This document shows, in pieces, positions 46,521 through 54,592 of a stretch of 64,000 nt of DNA (positions are counted from its first letter, which is position 1; each line of letters begins with the position of its first letter). The stretch spans positions 3,286,001 through 3,350,000 of the forward strand of contig NZ_CP023688.1 in NCBI RefSeq assembly GCF_008704655.1. The letters run 5' to 3'. A program made the position numbers and the translations under genes. The notes beneath the pieces were generated by a model. The model saw nothing but the letters and a program-made list of their open reading frames with translations. It had not been told where the DNA came from and made no database searches. This DNA is from Streptomyces rimosus. GTDB lineage: Bacteria > Actinomycetota > Actinomycetes > Streptomycetales > Streptomycetaceae.

Positions 46521-49244
46521 CTGTCTACGTTCCGAGAGCTCGGGATTCTCCCCGAGACCGCCGAGGCCCTGGAAGCCGTCGGCATCACGTCCCCCTTCCC
46601 CATCCAGGAGATGACGCTCCCGGTGGCCCTGTCGGGCTCCGACGTCATCGGCCAGGCCAAGACCGGCACCGGCAAGACCCTGGGCTTCGGCCTCCCCCTG
46701 CTGGAGCGCGTCACCGTCCCCGCGGACGTCGAGGCGGGCCGGGCCAAGCCCGAGCAGCTGACGGAGGCCCCGCAGGCCCTCGTGGTGGTTCCCACCCGCG
46801 AACTGTGCCAGCAGGTCACCAACGACCTGCTGACCGCCGGCAAGGTCCGTAACGTACGGGTGCTGTCGATCTACGGCGGCCGGGCGTACGAGCCGCAGGT
46901 CGAGGCCCTGAAGAAGGGCGTCGACGTGGTCGTCGGCACCCCGGGCCGGCTGCTGGACCTGGCGGGCCAGAAGAAGCTGAACCTTTCGCACGTCAAGGCG
47001 CTCGTCCTGGACGAGGCCGACGAGATGCTGGACCTGGGCTTCCTGCCCGATGTCGAGCGCATCATCAACATGCTGCCGGCGCGCCGGCAGACCATGCTGT
47101 TCTCCGCGACCATGCCGGGCGCGGTCATCGGCCTGGCCCGCCGCTACATGTCGCAGCCCACGCACATCCGCGCCGCCGCGCCGGACGACCAGGGCAAGAC
47201 CGTCGCCAACATCAAGCAGCACGTCTTCCGTGCCCACTCGATGGACAAGCCGGAGCTGGTCTCCCGCATCCTCCAGGCGGACGGCCGCGGCCTCGCGATG
47301 ATCTTCTGCCGTACGAAGCGGACCGCCGCCGACATCGCCGAGCAGCTCACCCGCCGCGGCTTCGCGGCCGGCGCGGTGCACGGCGACCTCGGCCAGGGGG
47401 CGCGCGAGCAGGCGCTGCGCGCCTTCCGCAACGGCAAGGTCGACGTGCTGGTGTGCACCGACGTCGCCGCCCGCGGCATCGACGTCGAGGGTGTGACGCA
47501 CGTCATCAACTACCAGACCCCCGAGGACGAGAAGACCTATCTGCACCGCATCGGCCGGACCGGCCGCGCGGGCGCCAAGGGCACCGCGGTCACGCTGGTC
47601 GACTGGGACGACATCCCGCGCTGGAAGCTGATCAACAAGGCGCTGGACCTCCCGTTCGACGAGCCGGAGGAGACGTACTCCACCTCCCCGCACCTCTACG
47701 AGCTGCTGGAGATCCCCGAGGGCACCAAGGGCATCCTGCCGCGCGCGGAGCGTACGCGGGCCGGGCTGGCGGCCGAAGAGGTCGAGGACCTGGGCGAGAC
47801 GGGCGGCCGTGGCCGCGGTCCGCGCCGGGGCGCGCCCGCCGTCGAGGAGGAGCGCCCGAGCCGCACCCGTACGCCGCGCCAGCGCCGGCGCACGCGCGGT
47901 GGAGCGCCGCTGGACGAGTCCGGCACGCCTGCCGCTTCCGGTTCGCCCGCCGCTTCCGGTACGGCCGAGGGCGGCAGCGCCGCCACGGACGGGCCGCGCC
48001 AGCCGCGCCGTCGTCGTCGTACGCGCGGCGGTTCCGGTGGCGCGTCGTCCGCCGCCGTGACCCCGGCCCGCGACGAGAGCATCGCGTCCGAGGCCGCGCA
48101 GGCCGACGCCACCGCGGCGCCGTCCAAGCCGCGCCGCCGCCGTACGCGAGGTGGCGCGAACGGCGCCGCCAAGGCGGAGGCCGCCGGTACGACGGCCTCC
48201 GTCGCCGTGGACACGGCCGAGGACGCCGCCGCGACCGTCAAGGTCCCGGCCCAGGCCACCGCCGAGGCCACGGTCGTCACGGAGGCGCCCGCCGTCACCG
48301 AGCCCGCCGAGGCCCCCGCGAAGTCGCGCCGCCGTACGCGCAGCGCCAAGCCCGCGGCGGAAACCGCCGTGGAGACGGCGGAGAGCGTGGCGGCTGCCCC
48401 GGAGGCCGTTGCGGAGACGGTCGCGGACGAGGCCCCGGCCAAGCCCCGCCGTACCCGCAAGACCGCCGCCAAGAAGACCGGGACGGCTGCCGAAGCCGTT
48501 GAGGCCGCGGCGGAGACGGTCGCGGAGGAAGCGCCGGCGAAGCCGCGCCGCACCCGCAAGACGGCGGCCAAGAAGGCGGAAGCCGCGGTCGACACCGCCG
48601 AGGCCGCCGAGGCGGTCGCGGAGGAGGCCCCGGCGAAGCCGCGCCGCACCCGCAAGACGGCTGCCAAGAAGGCCGAGGCCGCGGTCGACACCGCCGAGGG
48701 CACGGAGGCCGTCGCGGAGACGGCTGCGGAGGAGGCTCCGGCCAAGCCGCGCCGCACCCGTAAGACGGCCGCCAAGAAGACCGAGGCTGCTGCCGAGCCC
48801 GTCGCGGAGGAGGCGGCTGCCAAGCCGCGTCGCACCCGCAAGACGGCCGCGAAGAAGGCCGAGGCCGCGGTCGATGCGGCCGAAGGCACGCAGGCGGTGG
48901 CGGAGACGGCCGCGGACGAGGCGGCTGCCAAGCCGCGGCGTACCCGCAAGACGGCCGCCGCCAAGAAGGCGGAAGCCGCGGTCGACACCGCCGAAGCGGT
49001 CGCGGAAGAGGCGCCGGCGAAGCCGCGCCGCACCCGCAAGACCGCCGCCGAGAAGGCCGAGGCCACCGCCGAAGCCGCCGAGCCGTCGGCGGAGGAGGCC
49101 GCTGCCAAGCCGCGCCGTACCCGCAAGGCCACCGCGGCGAAGGCCGAGGCGGCCCCGGCCGCGGACGAGGCGCCGGCCAAGCCCCGGCGTACCCGTAAGA
49201 CGGCGGCCAAGAAGGTCACCGCGGAGGCCCCTGCCGAGGGCTGA
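46521..49244 (+). CDS. rhlE: DEAD-box RNA helicase, RhlE type, with repeat tail
   Basis: A protein of about 907 residues. Residues 1-400 form the helicase core: FPIQEMTLP (Q motif), AKTGTGKT (I), PTRELC (Ia), DEAD (II), SAT (III) and HRIGRTGRAG (VI). After residue 440 comes a disordered basic tail with RRRTRGG clusters and then nine copies of KPRRTRK separated by acidic Ala/Glu segments. The tail probably binds RNA non-specifically. No ATG, GTG or TTG fits the start of the conserved core (STFRELGI). CTG at this position, or ATT three bases earlier, follows AGAGG at correct spacing; a GTG further upstream would add Arg/Pro-rich sequence. Confidence 0.88.
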   Translation: MSTFRELGILPETAEALEAVGITSPFPIQEMTLPVALSGSDVIGQAKTGTGKTLGFGLPLLERVTVPADVEAGRAKPEQLTEAPQALVVVPTRELCQQVTNDLLTAGKVRNVRVLSIYGGRAYEPQVEALKKGVDVVVGTPGRLLDLAGQKKLNLSHVKALVLDEADEMLDLGFLPDVERIINMLPARRQTMLFSATMPGAVIGLARRYMSQPTHIRAAAPDDQGKTVANIKQHVFRAHSMDKPELVSRILQADGRGLAMIFCRTKRTAADIAEQLTRRGFAAGAVHGDLGQGAREQALRAFRNGKVDVLVCTDVAARGIDVEGVTHVINYQTPEDEKTYLHRIGRTGRAGAKGTAVTLVDWDDIPRWKLINKALDLPFDEPEETYSTSPHLYELLEIPEGTKGILPRAERTRAGLAAEEVEDLGETGGRGRGPRRGAPAVEEERPSRTRTPRQRRRTRGGAPLDESGTPAASGSPAASGTAEGGSAATDGPRQPRRRRRTRGGSGGASSAAVTPARDESIASEAAQADATAAPSKPRRRRTRGGANGAAKAEAAGTTASVAVDTAEDAAATVKVPAQATAEATVVTEAPAVTEPAEAPAKSRRRTRSAKPAAETAVETAESVAAAPEAVAETVADEAPAKPRRTRKTAAKKTGTAAEAVEAAAETVAEEAPAKPRRTRKTAAKKAEAAVDTAEAAEAVAEEAPAKPRRTRKTAAKKAEAAVDTAEGTEAVAETAAEEAPAKPRRTRKTAAKKTEAAAEPVAEEAAAKPRRTRKTAAKKAEAAVDAAEGTQAVAETAADEAAAKPRRTRKTAAAKKAEAAVDTAEAVAEEAPAKPRRTRKTAAEKAEATAEAAEPSAEEAAAKPRRTRKATAAKAEAAPAADEAPAKPRRTRKTAAKKVTAEAPAEG

Positions 49245-49250
49245 TCCCGC

Positions 49251-49303
49251 ACACGCCGACGGCCCGGTTTCCCGCAGCACGCGGGGCCGGGCCGTCGGCG
49301 TGT
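49251..49303. terminator. Terminator after the helicase gene
   Basis: A perfect 17-bp stem (ACACGCCGACGGCCCGG and complement) with a 19-base loop begins 6 bases past the stop codon. Confidence 0.85.
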
Positions 49304-49350
49304 GCGCCCGCGCCCGGCGGTCCCCACGCGCCCCCCGATAGCCTCGTCCC

Positions 49351-50223
49351 ATGAGCAAGCCGCCCACCCTCACCTTGCCCGCGTGCGCCCGCGCACGCCG
49401 ACTCGCCACCGAACGCGGCGAGTTCGCCGTGCACGACGCCCGTCCCGACGGGACACCGGCCGGGACCGCGCTCCTCGTGCCGGGCTTCACCGGCAGCAAG
49501 GAGGACTTCATCGGCCTCCTGGAACCGCTGGCCGCCGCGGGTTTCCGGGTGGTGGCCGTGGACGGCCGTGGACAGCACGAGACGCCCGGCCCGGACGACG
49601 AATCCGCTTACGCGCTGAGCGAGTTGGCGCAGGACGTGCACGCCCAGGCCCGCGCCCTGGACGCCGGCCCGGTGCATCTCCTGGGCCACTCCTTCGGCGG
49701 CCTGGTCTCCCGTACCGCCGTCCTGCGCGACTCCGCGCCGTTCCGTTCCCTGACCGTCATGAGTTCCGGTCCGGGCGCCATCGTCGAGGCCCAGCAGATC
49801 CGCGTACGGATGCTCATCGACGCCCTCGGGCGGATGGACATGCAGTCGGTGTGGCTGGCCATGCGCGACCTCGACCCGCCGGAGGCCGAGGACGCCGCCA
49901 CCCCGCCCGAGATCGGCGCGTTCCTGCACCGGCGCTGGATGAACACCGCGCCGCGGCAGCTGGTCGCCACCGGACTGCAGATGATCGCGGAGCCGGACCG
50001 GGTGGCGGAGCTGGCCGCCGTACCGCTGCCCAAGCACGTCGTGTCGGGCACGGCGGACTACGTCTGGCCGGTGTCGGAGATGGACACGATGGCCGAGCGG
50101 CTGGGGGCCCGCCGTACGGTCGTCGAGGGCGCGGAACACTCCCCCAACGCGCAGCGCCCGGCCGCAACGGCCGCGGCACTCGCCGCGTTCTGGCACGACG
50201 CGGACCGCGAGACGGACCGCTAG
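49351..50223 (+). CDS. Alpha/beta hydrolase
   Basis: A 290-residue hydrolase with the oxyanion strand LLVPGFTGSKEDF, a nucleophile elbow GHSFGG (Ser), the acid Asp in VSGTADYVWPV and the His in EGAEHSPN. It is a cytosolic esterase-like enzyme with unknown substrate. No ribosome site; TAGCCT at 49339-49344 lies 6 bases before the ATG, giving a leaderless transcript. It converges with the NYN gene with only 40 bases between stops. Confidence 0.9.
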   Translation: MSKPPTLTLPACARARRLATERGEFAVHDARPDGTPAGTALLVPGFTGSKEDFIGLLEPLAAAGFRVVAVDGRGQHETPGPDDESAYALSELAQDVHAQARALDAGPVHLLGHSFGGLVSRTAVLRDSAPFRSLTVMSSGPGAIVEAQQIRVRMLIDALGRMDMQSVWLAMRDLDPPEAEDAATPPEIGAFLHRRWMNTAPRQLVATGLQMIAEPDRVAELAAVPLPKHVVSGTADYVWPVSEMDTMAERLGARRTVVEGAEHSPNAQRPAATAAALAAFWHDADRETDR

Positions 50224-50263
50224 CCGGACAACCGGCCTCCGGCCGCACCCCCGCGCGTACGCC

Positions 50264-51205
50264 CTACCCCTGCGCCCGTACGCGCTCCCAGAAGCCGTCC
50301 CGCAGCGCCCGGCGCAGGTCCGCGTGCCCGCGCAGCGAGTGCCCGAGCAGGGCCTCGGCGGCGGTCAGCAGTTCTTGATCGACCGCGCCGGGCAGGTACG
50401 GGTGGCCGGGCAGCAGCTCGGTGACCCAGGGGGCGCCGCGTTCGGCGAGCCAGCGGGCGGCGACCTGAGCGCCGACGAAACGCACCTCGTCACGCGTGGG
50501 CGGCAGGCCGCCGCTGCCGTCGGCCGCCGGGTCCCCGCCCTCGAACGCGACGGCCCGCCGGGTCACGTACGGCTTGCAGAACTCCAGGTCGAAGGTGCGC
50601 TGGCTGTCCACCTCCCACAGCAGCGGCTCGGCCTGGTTGCGCCCGCCGACCGCCTCGATGCCCCACAGGTGCACCCGGGCGCCGTACCCCTGCGCGGCCT
50701 CCACCGCCGAGACCAGGTCCTCGTCACCGCCGATGAGCACCGCGTCGCTGATCGCGCGGTGCCGGGCCAGCGACTCCAGGTCGGAACGGATCAGCGAGTC
50801 GACGCCCTTCTGCTGGTTGTTCGCGTTCAGGTTGCCGAGCCGGACCTTGACGTCGGGCAGCTCGGCAACGCGCTGCTGTTCCGCGGTGTGGATACGGCGC
50901 CGGGCGCCGTCGTACCAGTAGACGCGCAGCAGCCGGCTGTCCGGGAAGATCGTGCGGGCCTTGTCGATGAACGCCTCGATCAGGCCCTCGGCGTCCAGCT
51001 CGAAGGCCCGCCGGTCCTCCGTCCCGGCGACCAGCCGCCCGGCGGCGGCGTACACATAGCCCGCGTCGACGAAGGCCGCGTGGGTGGACGGGGTGGTGGC
51101 GACCTCCGCGAGCACCCGCGTGAGCAGCTCGTTCGTCCGCTCGATGCCCGCGAGCACGGCGGTGAGGTCGGGTGGGGGGCCGGTGGGCCGCACGTCGTCG
51201 TTCAT
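50264..51205 (-). CDS. NYN-domain ribonuclease-like protein
   Basis: A 313-residue protein. The NYN/PIN-like nuclease fold spans about residues 45-215: FVDAGYVYAAAG carries the first acidic residue, KGVDSLIRSDL the second and LIGGDEDLVSAVEAA the third. The C-terminal 90 residues are a separate helical module. NYN proteins are single-stranded RNA nucleases in RNA turnover; the substrate here is not known. Divergent from the small conserved peptide gene on its right. Confidence 0.88.
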   Translation of the reverse strand: MNDDVRPTGPPPDLTAVLAGIERTNELLTRVLAEVATTPSTHAAFVDAGYVYAAAGRLVAGTEDRRAFELDAEGLIEAFIDKARTIFPDSRLLRVYWYDGARRRIHTAEQQRVAELPDVKVRLGNLNANNQQKGVDSLIRSDLESLARHRAISDAVLIGGDEDLVSAVEAAQGYGARVHLWGIEAVGGRNQAEPLLWEVDSQRTFDLEFCKPYVTRRAVAFEGGDPAADGSGGLPPTRDEVRFVGAQVAARWLAERGAPWVTELLPGHPYLPGAVDQELLTAAEALLGHSLRGHADLRRALRDGFWERVRAQG

Positions 51206-51265
51206 ACGGGCCCATTGTCCGGCCGGTCACTCAGCGCGCACAACCGCTCTCACTACCCACCAGTA

Positions 51266-51294
51266 TTTAGACGGCCGAAAATTTTCTTTAGCGT
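51266..51294 (+). promoter_or_regulatory. Candidate promoter in an AT-rich patch
   Basis: TTTAGA and TAGCGT are 17 bases apart in a stretch much richer in A/T than its surroundings. It would give the small gene downstream a leader of about 120 bases. Confidence 0.45.
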
Positions 51295-51417
51295 AGGGAA
51301 TGATTGCAGGGAGCATGTCGTTGTACCCACTGGGCACGCCAGGCAGCGACGCCTCACGCGTACCCCGTACAACAGCAAAGTTCTCCGCAGGAGGATCAGA
51401 CGAAGGGAGAAGCCGTT

Positions 51418-51570
51418 ATGCGCTTCGAGATCATGCGCCTGGACGACGTCGACGGCACCGCCGTGGACAGCACCGTCGTGGACGCCGCCTCCGTCAACCG
51501 GATCGTGCAGCAGGCCGCCGCAGTCGGCCAGCGCATCTACATCCGCCCAGCCGATACCGCCGCCCGATGA
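51418..51570 (+). CDS. Conserved-looking 50-residue protein
   Basis: Starts MRFEIMRLDDVDGTAVDSTV and continues with VVDAASVNRIVQQAA and a final GQRIYIRPAD. Composition is balanced and the pattern alternates like a small beta-alpha-beta fold. AGGGAG lies 7 bases before the ATG. A dedicated promoter, a long leader and a terminator make it an independent unit. I do not know its function; it could be a small regulator or peptide precursor, but no biosynthetic partner is adjacent. Confidence 0.75.
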   Translation: MRFEIMRLDDVDGTAVDSTVVDAASVNRIVQQAAAVGQRIYIRPADTAAR

Positions 51571-51625
51571 CCCACACCGCGTCACTCATGGACGCGTGAC
51601 GCAACGCGTCATGACCGGCGCACGG

Positions 51626-51659
51626 AGCGCCCCGCACGAATCACTTCGCGCGGGGCGCT
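51626..51659 (+). terminator. Terminator of the small gene
   Basis: A 10-bp stem AGCGCCCCGC with complement and 14-base loop, followed by TTTT seven bases later. It lies before the convergent MarC stop. Confidence 0.65.
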
Positions 51660-51702
51660 TCGCGTTTTGCGGGCCCTGGAGCCCGGTACGGGCCGCCCGC
51701 CG

Positions 51703-52308
51703 TCAGCCGCCGCGCACCACCTGCATGACGCCGTTGATGATCTGCTGCACCGCGAGCGCGGAGAGCATCATGCCGGCGAGCCGGGTCACCAGCACCACAC
51801 CGCCGTCCTTGATCACCCGGATGATCACCAGCGAGAAGCGCATCACGAGATAGAGCACCACGTGGATGGCGACGATCGCCGCCCATACGGACACCTCGGC
51901 GCTGAACCCGTCCGCGTGCTGCACCGCCAGGATCACCGAGACGATCGCGCCCGGCCCGGCCAGCAGCGGCATGCCCAGCGGCACCAGCGCCACATTGACG
52001 TCCTTGGTCTGCGTCGGCTGCTCCGACTTGCCGGTCAGCAGGCTGAGCGCGACCAGCAGGAGCAGCAGCCCGCCCGCGATCATCAGGGCGGGCGGCGTGA
52101 TGTGCAGCCGGCCGAGGATCTGCTCGCCGAAGAGCCCGAAGACGGCGATGACGCAGAACGCGACGGTAGCGGCCTGCCAGGCCATCTTGCGCTGCACCTT
52201 GGCGGGGCGGCCGGAGCTGAGGGCGAGGAAGATCGGGATGATCCCCGGCGGATCCATGATCACGAACAGGGTGACGAAGAGGGTGCTGAAGACAGCGAAG
52301 TCGAACAC
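51703..52308 (-). CDS. MarC family membrane protein
   Basis: A 201-residue integral membrane protein with six hydrophobic helices. Family hallmarks are the early FVIMDPPGIIPIFLALSSG and the later PLLAGPGAIVSVI. MarC proteins are inner-membrane proteins once linked, wrongly, to multiple antibiotic resistance; transport function is presumed but unproven. It starts with ATG. It shares direction with the PHP gene upstream, but 313 bases lie between them. Confidence 0.9.
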   Translation of the reverse strand: MFDFAVFSTLFVTLFVIMDPPGIIPIFLALSSGRPAKVQRKMAWQAATVAFCVIAVFGLFGEQILGRLHITPPALMIAGGLLLLLVALSLLTGKSEQPTQTKDVNVALVPLGMPLLAGPGAIVSVILAVQHADGFSAEVSVWAAIVAIHVVLYLVMRFSLVIIRVIKDGGVVLVTRLAGMMLSALAVQQIINGVMQVVRGG

Positions 52309-52621
52309 GGTGATGGCCTTGCGGGAGGTGGTACGGGAGAGCGGGGAAAGCGGGTGGAGGGCGGTCGGTGGAGAGAAGAGCGGTAACGAGGAGAGGTGGC
52401 GGGGAGGGGCGCCAGGCGGGAGCGGAGAAGCTCAGGCGAGCGCACAGACAAGCACGCGCCGGGCGTACGAGCCGGCAGGCGCGCCCCGGCAGGCGCGCCC
52501 CGGCAGACGCGCCCCGGCACCCACGACCCGGCCGCGACGTGGCTCGGGCAGGGTGCGGTGAGGTGATCGGCCGGCGGGTGCGGAGCGCGGTACGAACCGG
52601 TCGGCCGGAACGCGGTACGGG
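52309..52621. other. Gap between PHP and MarC genes
   Basis: No credible gene. It contains purine-rich GGAGAGAAG-type tracts (52360-52430) and a short tandem repeat, and should include the MarC promoter. Confidence 0.45.
52474..52519. repeat. Three-copy 14-bp tandem repeat
   Basis: GGCAGGCGCGCCCC occurs twice exactly, then once with one change (GGCAGACGCGCCCC), and then the first four bases again. Confidence 0.8.
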
Positions 52622-53476
52622 TCAGCCGCCCGCGCCGGGCACGGGGAAGGCGCCGAACGCGCGGCGCACGATCTCACCGTAGATCTCGGGATCGGTGGTG
52701 TACTCGCCGAGCGCGACGGTCTTGCGGCTGCCGTGGTAGTCGCTGGAGCCGGTGGTCAGCAGGCCGAGGTCGGCGGCGAGGCCGCGCAGGCGCGCCCGCG
52801 CGACGTCGTCGTGTTCCATGTGGTCCACCTCGATGCCGTCCAGCCCGGCCGCCGTCAGCTCGGCGATGACGCTCTCGGGGATGGTCCGCCCCCGCTTGAC
52901 CGCCAGCGGGTGCGCGAAGACGGTGACCCCGCCCGCGGCCTTGACCAGGCGGATCGCGTCGAACGGATCCAGCTCGTGCTCCTCGGCGTAGGCCCGTCCG
53001 TCGTTGGCGAGCCACTGCGGCGTGAAGGCGTCGGAGACGGTTTCGACGACGCCCAGCTCCACCATCGCGGCGGCGACGTGCGGACGGCCCACCGCGCCGT
53101 CCCCGGCGATCCGCGCCACCTGCTCCCAGGTGACCGGGACGCCCAGCTCCTGGAGCTTGGCGACCATGCTCTGGGCGCGCGGCACCCGGTCGTCGCGGAC
53201 CAGCTCCCGCTCGCGGGCGAGTTCGGGCTCGTCGGGGTCGAAGAGGTACGCCAGCATGTGCATGCTCACGCCGCCGACGCGGCAGGACAGCTCGGCGCCG
53301 GTGACCAGCGTGAGCCCGGCCGGCAGCGCGGCCTTGGCCTCGGCGTACCCGCCCACGGAGTCGTGATCGGTCAGCGCGACGACGTCCAGCCCGGCAGCGG
53401 CGGCGTTGCGCACCAGCTCGGCGGGGGTGTCCGTACCGTCGGAAGCAGTGGAGTGGGTGTGCAGGTCGATGCGCAC
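52622..53476 (-). CDS. PHP-domain phosphoesterase
   Basis: A 284-residue PHP protein. Metal ligands are visible in DLHTHSTASDG, LTDHDS and, near the C-terminus, GSSDYHGS. It belongs to the RNase AM/YciV-like group, which acts as a 3',5'-nucleoside bisphosphate phosphatase or 5'-3' exoribonuclease on short RNA. GGAG lies 9 bases before the GTG start. Proximity to an NYN nuclease may be accidental. Confidence 0.9.
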   Translation of the reverse strand: MRIDLHTHSTASDGTDTPAELVRNAAAAGLDVVALTDHDSVGGYAEAKAALPAGLTLVTGAELSCRVGGVSMHMLAYLFDPDEPELARERELVRDDRVPRAQSMVAKLQELGVPVTWEQVARIAGDGAVGRPHVAAAMVELGVVETVSDAFTPQWLANDGRAYAEEHELDPFDAIRLVKAAGGVTVFAHPLAVKRGRTIPESVIAELTAAGLDGIEVDHMEHDDVARARLRGLAADLGLLTTGSSDYHGSRKTVALGEYTTDPEIYGEIVRRAFGAFPVPGAGG

Positions 53477-53775
53477 GACGCGGAACTCCAGACTGCTACG
53501 GGGCGGGCCAGGGGACGTCAGAAGAATACCGGCCGCCCGCCGCCCCTCGAACGCACGACCGCGCGGGCTCCGTCACACGCCGCGCAGAAGCCGCCGGCCC
53601 TGCGGTCGGGCCCGCCGCCGGAGCTCCGGGCGCGGAACGGCTGCCCGTAGGCAGGTCGACCAGGCAGCCGCCCTTGAACGTCGCCCAGGCAACCGCCCGT
53701 AAACAGGAAGGGCGGGAGCCCGTAAAGCCAACGAAGAGTCGGCATCCGTAGAAGGACCCGAACTCCGGGCGCCCC
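53477..53775. other. Gap without a recognisable gene
   Basis: 299 bases between two same-direction genes. Short frames on both strands have no conserved features. GCAGGTCGACCAGGCAGCCGCCC and CGCCCAGGCAACCGCCC-like words (53648-53700) are imperfect repeats. I see no terminator of quality. Confidence 0.4.
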
Positions 53776-54414
53776 TCAAGCAAGCAACCGCGGCGACAGC
53801 GCCCCACAAGGCAGCAGGTCCACCTCGGCGCCCGCGTCCCGCAGGTCGGTGAGGACCAGTTCGTCGTAGAGGAGCAGGCCCGACTCGGCGGGCCAGACCA
53901 CCGCCCACAGCCACAGGCCGCGCGCCTCCCCGGCGAAGACCGCGCGGTCCTCGGGGGCTCCCTCGACGTGCCACAGCGGGGTCGGGCGTCCGGCGGCCAG
54001 CACTTTCACGTGGGGCGGCTTGTTCACGCACATGTGGGGGCCGGGGTCGGGGCCGTCGATGCCCGCGTAGCGTGCGCCGAGGCCGACGCCCAGTTCCTCG
54101 GCGATCAGCAGCAGTTCGCCGGGGCCGCCGAGCGGGCCGGGTCCCGAGCAGGCCACGGCGGTGGCGCGGCCGCCGCTGCGGTCGTCGCCCGCGCAGGCCA
54201 CGCCCGTGAACAGCCAGCCGACGGGCAGCGGCCACGGCATCCACACCGGTACGCAGGCGCGGCGCACCACCACGGCCAGTGCTTCGACGCTGGGCGGGAC
54301 GACCGGTTGCAGCGGGTGCACGGTGCCGTGCACGCCGCACTGCCAGGAGTCGGCAAAGAGACCGGGCGCCCGCACCCGGCCACCGCACTTCGGGCAACTG
54401 GGTTCGCCCCTCAT
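53776..54414 (-). CDS. DUF6758 family protein with zinc ribbon
   Basis: A 212-residue actinobacterial hypothetical. It starts MRGEPSCPKCGGRV; the CPKCG with a later WQCGVH probably forms a zinc ribbon (residues 7 to 35). The rest is a globular domain with VPVWMPWPLPVGWLFTGV and PHMCVNKPPHVKV. No enzymatic motif is evident. It is divergent from the MFS gene, about 180 bases away. Confidence 0.75.
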   Translation of the reverse strand: MRGEPSCPKCGGRVRAPGLFADSWQCGVHGTVHPLQPVVPPSVEALAVVVRRACVPVWMPWPLPVGWLFTGVACAGDDRSGGRATAVACSGPGPLGGPGELLLIAEELGVGLGARYAGIDGPDPGPHMCVNKPPHVKVLAAGRPTPLWHVEGAPEDRAVFAGEARGLWLWAVVWPAESGLLLYDELVLTDLRDAGAEVDLLPCGALSPRLLA

Positions 54415-54505
54415 AGGGCCCCACGGTCCTCCGGGCCGGGCGCCGCGTCAAGGACGATCACCCATCCGGAGCCCCGGCCGGACATACGCCAGTGGTAGTT
54501 GCAGC

Positions 54506-54544
54506 TTGCACTCTTTAGGGCGACTAACTTATTGTGTGTATACA
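54506..54544 (+). promoter_or_regulatory. Candidate promoter of the MFS gene with palindrome
   Basis: TTGCAC and TATTGT with 18-base spacing lie about 60 bases before the ATG. A perfect TGTATACA palindrome (54537-54544) sits at the expected transcription start, where a repressor could bind. Confidence 0.5.
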
Positions 54545-54592
54545 GCAACGTTCCGCTGGGGCGGAAGCCGACGAGCAGGAAGGGACAGCGGC

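Noticed and set aside
46182..49511. A 1109-codon minus-strand frame opposite the helicase gene
   Set aside because: A mirror of the basic repeat tail; its Gly/Leu/Arg repeats have no independent features.
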